Assembly: GCF_019972155.1 (NCBI RefSeq)
Contig: NZ_BOVL01000022.1
Location: 124,530 to 188,529 of the forward strand
DNA: 64,000 bases
Source: Bradyrhizobium sp. RD5-C2
GTDB lineage: Bacteria > Pseudomonadota > Alphaproteobacteria > Rhizobiales > Xanthobacteraceae
Direction: 5' to 3'
Shown: positions 34,859-40,673 of the stretch, piece after piece
Position numbering within the stretch: the stretch's first letter is position 1
Layout of the letters: every line of letters begins with the position of its first letter
Notes under the pieces: generated by a model
What the model was told of the DNA's origin: nothing
Seen by the model: only the letters and a program-made list of their open reading frames with translations
Databases searched by the model: none
Translations under genes and position numbers: made by a program

Positions 34859-34903
34859 ATGTCCGGGTAGCGGATCGAAGCGCCGCTCAGTGCGCAGGTC
34901 GGG

Positions 34904-35248
34904 TTACGGTCTGCGGGTCCAGTTTCGTGCCTGTCCGGAATAGACCTTGCTCGGCAACGCGCGGGCTGCGGGATCGAGCAGGATCTTCATCGCGGTATTG
35001 AGCCGCGCCTCCGAATGCGGTGAGCCATCATGGCGCATCTGCTGCGGAGCACCGGGGCCCTGCGGCGGCGCCATGTAGGCCGACGTTGTCGGCGGGGCGG
35101 GCGTGGTGGCGATCTTCGGACGGGCAACAACAGCTGCCTCCAACGGACGCCGCGCGTCGGCAATGCTTGACGCTGCGGATGCTGCTTCCGCCGGCGGCGG
35201 AGAGGAGGCTGTGCTGTCGGATCCGGATTTGCGGGGCGGTCTTGCCAT
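34904..35248 (-). CDS. Pro/Ala/Ser-rich small protein in the PatA/PatG-like locus
   Basis: 114 aa, ATG at 35248 with GGAG about nine bases upstream. The first 75 residues are low-complexity (Ala, Ser, Pro; for example TTPAPPTTSAYMAPPQGPGAP). The last 40 look ordered, with a helix HSEARLNTAMKILLDPAARAL and a basic tail ending NWTRRP. There is no signal peptide, membrane segment or cysteine. It is the third small gene after the subtilase gene, 36 bases after the 59-aa gene. It could be a substrate of the protease, a carrier or leader protein, or an accessory factor. No family recognised. Confidence 0.6.
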   Translation of the reverse strand: MARPPRKSGSDSTASSPPPAEAASAASSIADARRPLEAAVVARPKIATTPAPPTTSAYMAPPQGPGAPQQMRHDGSPHSEARLNTAMKILLDPAARALPSKVYSGQARNWTRRP

Positions 35249-35284
35249 GGCATCGGCTCCATTGGTTCGGTGATGACGACGACG

Positions 35285-35464
35285 TCAGGACTTGTCTTCG
35301 TCGGATGTGGTGCGTTTGGCGATGATCGGGTTGCGGTCGCTGATCGCGGCGAGCAGCGAGGCGTGGGTCACGACTGACGATACGACGATCTTTCCGGAGG
35401 GCTCGATCCGGCGACCGTTCTGCTGCTGTTGCTGCGGGCTCCTGGCGGTGGATTTCTGCATCAT
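35285..35464 (-). CDS. 59-aa peptide, candidate substrate in the PatA/PatG-like locus
   Basis: Minus-strand frame with ATGATG start (35464), preceded by GAGGAGG at ideal spacing, ending TGA at 35285-35287. It has a five-glutamine run (residues 11-15), a central segment PSGKIVVSSVVTHASLLAAIS and an acidic end, RTTSDEDKS. There are no cysteines. It lies 56 bases after the 63-aa gene, with a GC hairpin between, and 36 bases before the 114-aa gene. Nothing in it matches a family I know. The strong ribosome site and same-strand packing are the reasons to call it real. Confidence 0.6.
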   Translation of the reverse strand: MMQKSTARSPQQQQQNGRRIEPSGKIVVSSVVTHASLLAAISDRNPIIAKRTTSDEDKS

Positions 35465-35486
35465 GTCGGCCTCCTCGAGGATGGGT

Positions 35487-35509
35487 GGGGCCCGACAGCG
35501 CCGGGCCCC
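35487..35509 (-). other. GC-rich intercistronic hairpin
   Basis: GGGGCCCG (35487-35494) and CGGGCCCC (35502-35509) form an 8-bp all-GC stem with a 7-nt loop. It lies between the 63-aa and 59-aa genes and before the latter's Shine-Dalgarno site. It is a candidate mRNA stabiliser or partial terminator. Confidence 0.5.
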
Positions 35510-35520
35510 GAGTTTGGCGA

Positions 35521-35712
35521 TCAGATGCCGAAGGCACCGAGGACGCCCGGCAGCGCCTGCACGGCCGTACCGAGGATGTCCTGCCAGCCCTGCGGGTTGA
35601 CCGAACCGTTGGTCGCCACTTCGGCAATCCGCTTCGGACCGCGCTCGATGCCCTCACACTGGATCGGGCTACGCACGCTGCCGAAGGTCTCAAAGTCGTT
35701 CCTTGCGTACAT
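35521..35712 (-). CDS. 63-aa peptide, candidate precursor of the PatA/PatG-like protease
   Basis: ATG at 35712 with AGGAG six bases upstream, the best ribosome site in this locus. Residues 1-42 are polar and charged (leader-like), with a single Cys19. Residues 43-63 form a hydrophobic, helix-prone end starting at Trp43 and finishing ALPGVLGAFGI. This two-part build, with a charged leader and a short hydrophobic C-terminal core, is what RiPP precursors look like. The gene follows the 819-aa PatA/PatG-like protease gene. No classical cyanobactin recognition motif (such as GLEAS or AYDG) is visible, so it would be a new precursor type or a differently used peptide. A small hydrophobic membrane peptide is the alternative. 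Confidence 0.6.
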   Translation of the reverse strand: MYARNDFETFGSVRSPIQCEGIERGPKRIAEVATNGSVNPQGWQDILGTAVQALPGVLGAFGI

Positions 35713-35793
35713 GTTCAGCTCCTTCTTTCGGTTTGAATTGACGGCAACTACGGGAGGTGGGCACCGACCGGGGCAGCCGTCGCTGGACGTCGC

Positions 35794-35825
35794 CCAGGGG
35801 ATCGCTCATCGCGTCGATCCCCTGG
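35794..35825 (-). other. Strong hairpin between protease and peptide genes
   Basis: CCAGGGGATCG (35794-35804) and CGATCCCCTGG (35815-35825) give a perfect 11-bp stem with a 10-nt loop. No T-run follows on the minus strand, so a role as RNA processing or stability element upstream of the 63-aa gene is more likely than full termination. A 14-codon GTG frame with GGAGGAG upstream (35850 to 35806) runs into it. Confidence 0.55.
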
Positions 35826-35886
35826 ACCACGTGACGCTAATTCGCGCCACGTTCTGATCTCCTCCGGACGCAGAGGAGCAATCGCG

Positions 35887-38346
35887 TCAATAGACCTGCC
35901 ACTGCCGCAGCGGTCCGACCGCCACCGGCACCACGTCGCTCACGTCGATCGTGTACTGATAGACTTCGCGCGCCTGGGTCAGGACCTGCGTCGGGTTGAA
36001 GAAGCGGTAGGTCACATCGTGGCAGATCGATTCCGGACGGCAGATCAGACTCTGGTCGACCTCGACGGTGTCGAGCCGCAAGCCCTTCTTGGCGACGTCG
36101 GTGAAGATCTTCCGCGTATTGTAGGCATTCATCGCCGAGTAGTTCAGCGCGCGATCCTGCGGTGAAAGGCCGACGTTGCGGAATTCATTGTAGATCCGCT
36201 CGAGGAAACCCTCGGCGCCGTCCGGCCAGGTGGTGGGGTCGGGCCCGAACAGCGTGTAGAGGTCCCACTGGTAGAAGCCGCGCCAATCGGTCACCAGCGT
36301 CGGAACGACCGTGCCGTTGAGCAGCTTGGTCGTGTTGGTGCTGTCGACCCAGCCGGCCATCGAGACCCGCGCGACGCCGCCGCGCGGCGGGAATGCGGGG
36401 GGTGTGATCGGTCGTGCGTCAGCGCCGGCGGCGGCCGCCGTCGCCAGCACCACGGTGCGTGTCGTCGCGGGATCGTCATGCGAGACTTCCTGATGCCAGA
36501 GCGCCAGGATCAGCGCGGCGAAGAACCCGAGACCGAACACATCGAGCGGCTTGATCGCATAGATCGGGATCGAATCGATCGTCATCGTCCAGGTGATGGC
36601 GTCGGCGTCGGGGAAGTTGTTGCCGGCGCCGGCTGGCGTCGCGGTCTCGCCTTCGGCCTGGTTCAACAGATAGCGCGCCATGATCGCCGGATTGTACGGC
36701 GCCGAGGTATCGCCGGAGTGGTCACGCTCCGGTCCGAACGCCGGATCGCCGCGTCCGATCAGGCTGTCGCGCCAGTTGGCGATCGCCTGCACGAAGTAGT
36801 CGAGGCGGGCTTCCTTGCCGAAATCGTAGAACAGCCGGCCGATCGGGAAGGCGAGTTGACCGGTGGACTCGGCCGTCGCGCCCTGCGGACGCATGCCGCC
36901 GCCACAGCCGCAGTTCTTCTCGCTGGCTCGAACCGCGGGCGCCTCGTACATCGGCAGCGCCTGGGGCATTGCGACGGGAAGCGCATTGCTCGGCATCAGC
37001 GCGTGCAGTTGCTGCGGCTGCAGCCAGGTTTGCGGCATCATGCCGGCTGTCGGCATCGCCATCTGCGGCATCATCATCGGCGGCATCACCATCTGCGGTG
37101 CCGGGGCCGGTATCCAGACCATGTCGCCGCCCGCATGGGGCGCGTGATACGGATAAGGCGCGGGCGCTGCGATCGGTGCGGCGACGACGCCGTGATCAAC
37201 GGGGGCGGCCATGGCCGCAGGTGCCGTCGGCGCGGCGGGTTGCGCCTCGCTTGGCATGATCCCCGCGCTGTTTCGCAGGACCGAGCCGTCCGGCCCGAAT
37301 ATGCGCGGAGCCGATGGTGCAGACATTGCTGATAGATCTCCCATGGAACCCTCTCTGGTTGCAGTTGGCTGAGCGGCGGATGACGGTTGGACGAAAGGGC
37401 GCGCGGACACTCCCCAGAAGCGGGGAGGCGCGGCCGTGGCACCCGACGGCATGACGGCGTCCGCCTGCTCGCCAAGCAGGGCGGCGACAGCCGCGGGAAT
37501 ATCGAGCCGTCCGGCGAGGCAGCGCGAGGCGCTGCCGTCGTTGCGGCAGGGCACCGCGCTCTCGAGCAGCGCGGCACGGACGGCTTGCGGATCGGCCTTG
37601 CGTCCGTTCTGGCGCAGGCATGAGAGCAGCAGCGCGACGACGCCGGTGACGATCGGCGCAGCGTAACTCGTTCCGGAACGCAGGCTGACGTTGCGGACCG
37701 GCGAGGCGCCGGCAATGTTCTCGCCCGGCGCCAGGATGCCGTTCTCGAGATAGGCGTCGCCGAAATTGCTGAACGGCAGCGGGTTGCCGGCCAGATCGCA
37801 CGCGCCGACCGCAAGCACCGAAGCGAGGCTGCCCGGCACCTGGACGCAGCGGCAGCCATCATTGCCGGCGGCGGCGACGATCAGCTTTCCGGCGCGTTCG
37901 CACGCGCGCACCGCGTCGACCAGAATGCGATCGGCCTGTCCCGTCGCGGATTGCTGGCCGCTGCTGATGTTGATGATGTCGGCGCCCACGGCCAGCGCCT
38001 GGTTGATCGCGAGCGCCAATGTGCTTTGCGAGGACGGTTCGATCTGCCCGGCGGCATTCTCGCGATAGATCGAGAACACGGTCGCGCTGCAGTTCGGCGC
38101 GACGCCGAGCACCGGGCTGCCGGGTGTCCCCATCAGCACGCTCGTGACGTGCGTGCCATGCTCGGACTGGATCATCGATGAAGACGGGGCGACGAACTCG
38201 CCGCCCATCGCGACGCGGGCCTGCCTGAGCGAGGGATGATTGAGATCGACGGGGCCGTCGATGATCGCGATCTTCACCGCGGGGTCGCCACCCGACGTTC
38301 TCTGCCACAAGGCAGTCAGACCAGCGATGTCGGCAACTGGATTCAT
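35887..38346 (-). CDS. PatA/PatG-like (cyanobactin maturation-type) subtilase
   Basis: 819 aa from ATG 38346, with GAGG nine bases upstream; an extra 20 residues from 38406 look non-coding. The N-terminal PatA/PatG pattern is clear: IAGLTALWQRTSGGDP then IAIIDGPVDLNHP. The S8 triad is Asp30, His66 (EHGTH) and Ser227 (SGTSYAAP), with oxyanion Asn162. A low-complexity linker (about 300-475) contains a Met/Pro/Gln-rich part and a CGCGGG motif at 479-484. The C-terminal third resembles PatG (QLAFPIGRLFYDFGKEARLD; YRFFNPTQVLTQAREVYQYT; DVSDVVPVAVGPLRQW). In cyanobactins PatA removes the leader and PatG cleaves the follower and macrocyclises. Here no YcaO, dehydrogenase or prenyltransferase is adjacent; three short genes follow and a LuxR gene precedes. 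No signal peptide. Confidence 0.88.
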   Translation of the reverse strand: MNPVADIAGLTALWQRTSGGDPAVKIAIIDGPVDLNHPSLRQARVAMGGEFVAPSSSMIQSEHGTHVTSVLMGTPGSPVLGVAPNCSATVFSIYRENAAGQIEPSSQSTLALAINQALAVGADIINISSGQQSATGQADRILVDAVRACERAGKLIVAAAGNDGCRCVQVPGSLASVLAVGACDLAGNPLPFSNFGDAYLENGILAPGENIAGASPVRNVSLRSGTSYAAPIVTGVVALLLSCLRQNGRKADPQAVRAALLESAVPCRNDGSASRCLAGRLDIPAAVAALLGEQADAVMPSGATAAPPRFWGVSARPFVQPSSAAQPTATREGSMGDLSAMSAPSAPRIFGPDGSVLRNSAGIMPSEAQPAAPTAPAAMAAPVDHGVVAAPIAAPAPYPYHAPHAGGDMVWIPAPAPQMVMPPMMMPQMAMPTAGMMPQTWLQPQQLHALMPSNALPVAMPQALPMYEAPAVRASEKNCGCGGGMRPQGATAESTGQLAFPIGRLFYDFGKEARLDYFVQAIANWRDSLIGRGDPAFGPERDHSGDTSAPYNPAIMARYLLNQAEGETATPAGAGNNFPDADAITWTMTIDSIPIYAIKPLDVFGLGFFAALILALWHQEVSHDDPATTRTVVLATAAAAGADARPITPPAFPPRGGVARVSMAGWVDSTNTTKLLNGTVVPTLVTDWRGFYQWDLYTLFGPDPTTWPDGAEGFLERIYNEFRNVGLSPQDRALNYSAMNAYNTRKIFTDVAKKGLRLDTVEVDQSLICRPESICHDVTYRFFNPTQVLTQAREVYQYTIDVSDVVPVAVGPLRQWQVY

Positions 38347-38497
38347 GAAATCGATCCTCGACGGTCTGCTGCGAAATTCGTGCAGCCGATCCGTCTTCCA
38401 CGGCAATCTGCAACCGCGCAGCGAGCGAAAAGAGCGGCATGTCGCTGCGTTGGTGCTGTTGTGGCAGGTGTGCCGCGAAAGGCCTATTCACCGCGGT

Positions 38498-38597
38498 GGA
38501 TCAGAAAGGATCGAGACGATGATGCGGATCGACCGATCCATGAGATCGATCCTGCGCCTCGAAAGATCGATCAAAGGGTTTAGTCGGGATCGATCTC
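38498..38597. promoter_or_regulatory. GATC palindrome array upstream of the PatA/PatG-like gene
   Basis: Ten GATC sites fall within 100 bases. Three are GATCGATC palindromes (38544-38551, 38565-38572, 38588-38595), with centres 21 and 23 bases apart, about two helical turns. GGATCG-AC-CGATCC (38526-38539) adds a fourth dyad. The regular spacing on one DNA face suggests cooperative binding, possibly by the LuxR-type protein encoded next door. Confidence 0.5.
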
Positions 38598-38698
38598 ACC
38601 GCGTGACGCGCCCGCATGCGCGCAAAGCCGCGCCGCACCTGCGCACCAATGCGTGCACGCACTGCGGTCGGTCGAATACGGAATTCAGGTCGCGGGTG

Positions 38699-39373
38699 TC
38701 AGTCGAGCTCGCGGCGACGATCGAGAGCCGGCGCGGAGGATGCGAGCCACGGCGCTTCGCGGACCCGCCGCATCGCCTGTGCCCGGCGCGGCAGGCCGAG
38801 CTTTTGCAGCACGTGATGGACGTGATGCTTGACGGTGGCAAGACTGAGATTGAGATCGCGCGCGATCTCCTTGTTCGACATGCCTTGCCCGATGAGCTTG
38901 AGAACCTCGCCTTCGCGGCGCGTCAGGCCCTGGTCCGTCTCGATCGTATCCGTCTGACGCTCCATGCAAAACAGCGCGCGCAGCAAGCCGCCGGAAATCT
39001 CGGCGCTGCAGGCAAGCCGCCCCGACGCCACGTCCGACAGCGCGCGGCAGAGCTCGTCGAAGCTCGCATTCCGGGAGATGTAGCCGCTAAACCCGGCCCG
39101 GCCGCAGCGAACTACGTCGCGCCGGTCCTCGTTGAGGCCGAGCGCCACCAGCGCGATCTCCGCATGCTCGCTCGCAATCACGCGCACCTCGTCGAGATCG
39201 ATGCCCTGTGTGACGTCGATCAGAATGACACTCACACTGTTGGTCTCGAGGGTCGCGCGCAGGCCGGCAAGATCGGCGACCGCCGCCTCGACGGCAAACT
39301 CGGCGTGGTTCTGGAAACTCGAGGTAAGCCCCTCGCTGAACAGCCTGATCGGCGTGACGACCGCGATCCTCAT
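38699..39373 (-). CDS. LuxR-type response regulator, atypical receiver
   Basis: 224 aa. The C-terminal LuxR HTH is complete (LTRREGEVLKLIGQGMSNKEIARDLNLSLATVKHHVHHVLQKLGL). The N-terminal receiver-like domain keeps a possible phospho-acceptor, Asp53 (VILIDVTQG), and the fold, but the acidic pair that normally follows beta-1 (usually DD) is replaced by Thr-Pro (VVTPIRLFSEGL). It may thus be phosphorylation-independent or respond to a ligand. No histidine kinase gene is in the window. It lies on the same strand as, and 352 bases upstream of, the PatA/PatG-like gene, with an array of palindromes between. It probably controls that locus. Confidence 0.87.
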   Translation of the reverse strand: MRIAVVTPIRLFSEGLTSSFQNHAEFAVEAAVADLAGLRATLETNSVSVILIDVTQGIDLDEVRVIASEHAEIALVALGLNEDRRDVVRCGRAGFSGYISRNASFDELCRALSDVASGRLACSAEISGGLLRALFCMERQTDTIETDQGLTRREGEVLKLIGQGMSNKEIARDLNLSLATVKHHVHHVLQKLGLPRRAQAMRRVREAPWLASSAPALDRRRELD

Positions 39374-39812
39374 GATTATCCTCGAAACTCAACGAAATGG
39401 CGGATGAAAAGCCGTCTATAAGTCAACGGCACCGGCATCCAGAAAGTCATGAAGGTAAGTATGCGGTATGCTGCCAGAGGTTGTATTTATTATCAGGTCG
39501 AAATTACGGCCCCGATACGCGCGGGATCAAGAGATACAGTTCACATTCGAACGTCGCGCTGGCAGCACAACGCAGGATACGATGTATCGGATATCGCGGC
39601 AAGGCGGCGACACGCAGCGCGTGCGCACCATGGGGCTGCGGGAAATCTCGCGGTGACTTCAACGCCGTAGTGATCGACGTCTAGATATTTAGATAATTGA
39701 CGCATGCGGGCCCGGGTGCTCTGTACAAGATTGCGTGTTCTTCGGCCGAGTGTGAGCGACGCAATGCCGCGCCTCGGATGTGCTCAATCCAGATGCCAAT
39801 CGACAGGATTCC
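39374..39812. other. AT-richer gap, no confident gene
   Basis: This 439-base region between the divergent regulator and S1 protease genes is visibly less GC-rich (for example TCTAGATATTTAGATAATT near 39682). Three overlapping plus-strand frames are open (39397-39684, 39449-39670, 39468-39656), but none has a good ribosome site or a recognisable family. It may hold promoters or a decayed gene. Confidence 0.35.
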
Positions 39813-40574
39813 ATGACGAGCGTGATTCGAGCGACAGCCTTTCTGACCCTGTTGATGGCAACGCCAGCCTTCGCGATCGTCGGTGGTGGCGCGCCGTCGA
39901 CCGATGGCGTCGCGCGCGCCGTCGTCACCATCGTTGGCTCGCGCGGCAATTTCTGCACCGGCGCGCTGATCGCGCCGAAGGTGGTGCTGACCGCGGCGCA
40001 TTGCGTGCAGCCCGGTGCCGACTACAAGATCGTCGATTATGGGCCGGACCGGCAGCCGAAGCTGCAGGACGTCAAGACGGTTGCGATCCATCCCGGCTTT
40101 CGGATGCAGGCGATGACCAATCATGTCGCGACCGCCGATGTCGCGGTGCTGCAACTCGCGCTACCGGTTGCAGGCAAGGCGCCGGCCGTGCTCGGCATAC
40201 CCGACATTCCGGTCCAGGTCGGCGGCCGCTTCACCATCGCCGGCGTCGGCGTCACGGTGCGCGGCGACGGCAAGAGCGGCGGCAGCATCCGTGTCATCAG
40301 CCTGATTGCGAACGGCAAGCCCGGTACGCTGCAGATCCGTCTGGTCGATCCGGTCGGGCAGGGCGTGCGCGAGGGGCTCGGCGCCTGCACCGGCGATTCC
40401 GGTGCGCCCGTGTTCGAGGACAAGCAAGGCGGGCCCGTCATCGTCGGCGTGGTAAGTTGGTCCACCGGCCCGAACGGCACCGCCGGTTGCGGCGGCATCA
40501 CCGGGGTGACGCCGCTCATGCTTTATCGCGACTGGGTGATGCAGACCGCGCGGCAGTGGGGCGCGAGCTTTTGA
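39813..40574 (+). CDS. Secreted trypsin-like (S1) serine protease
   Basis: 253 aa from ATG 39813. A signal peptide (TSVIRATAFLTLLMATPAFA) is followed directly by IVGGG at 22-26, the usual N-terminus of mature S1 proteases. The triad is His63 (LTAAHCV), Asp109 (TADVAVLQL) and Ser196 (CTGDSGAPV). The disulfide pairing pattern C48-C64 is conserved. There is almost no propeptide, so activation may come with signal cleavage. The target is unknown. It is divergent from the LuxR-type gene and could be co-regulated with the PatA/PatG-like locus, but this is only positional. Confidence 0.9.
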   Translation: MTSVIRATAFLTLLMATPAFAIVGGGAPSTDGVARAVVTIVGSRGNFCTGALIAPKVVLTAAHCVQPGADYKIVDYGPDRQPKLQDVKTVAIHPGFRMQAMTNHVATADVAVLQLALPVAGKAPAVLGIPDIPVQVGGRFTIAGVGVTVRGDGKSGGSIRVISLIANGKPGTLQIRLVDPVGQGVREGLGACTGDSGAPVFEDKQGGPVIVGVVSWSTGPNGTAGCGGITGVTPLMLYRDWVMQTARQWGASF

Positions 40575-40582
40575 CAACGGTT

Positions 40583-40665
40583 GTCATTGCCGGGCTTGAC
40601 CCGGCAATCCATCTGGAAATGACTTGCTTCTGAAGATGGATGCGCGGGTCAAGCCCGCGCATGAC
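40583..40665. repeat. Dispersed palindromic repeat (GTCATTGCCGGGCTTGACCC family)
   Basis: Two hairpins, ATTGCCGGG-CTTGA-CCCGGCAAT and TGCGCGGG-TCAAG-CCCGCGCA, are bounded by GTCAT and ATGAC. The element lies between the convergent S1 protease and acyl-CoA synthetase genes and probably also terminates transcription. Confidence 0.75.
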
Positions 40666-40673
40666 GATCGAAC

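Noticed and set aside
38498-38597. CRISPR array or replication origin suggested by clustered short repeats
   Set aside because: The GATC sites are 4-8-bp palindromes without repeat-spacer structure, and no dnaA, parAB or DnaA-box cluster is present.
36478-39421. Plus-strand frames opposite the PatA/PatG-like and LuxR genes
   Set aside because: They are antisense shadows with His/Arg/Gly bias; the minus-strand proteins show full catalytic and HTH motifs.
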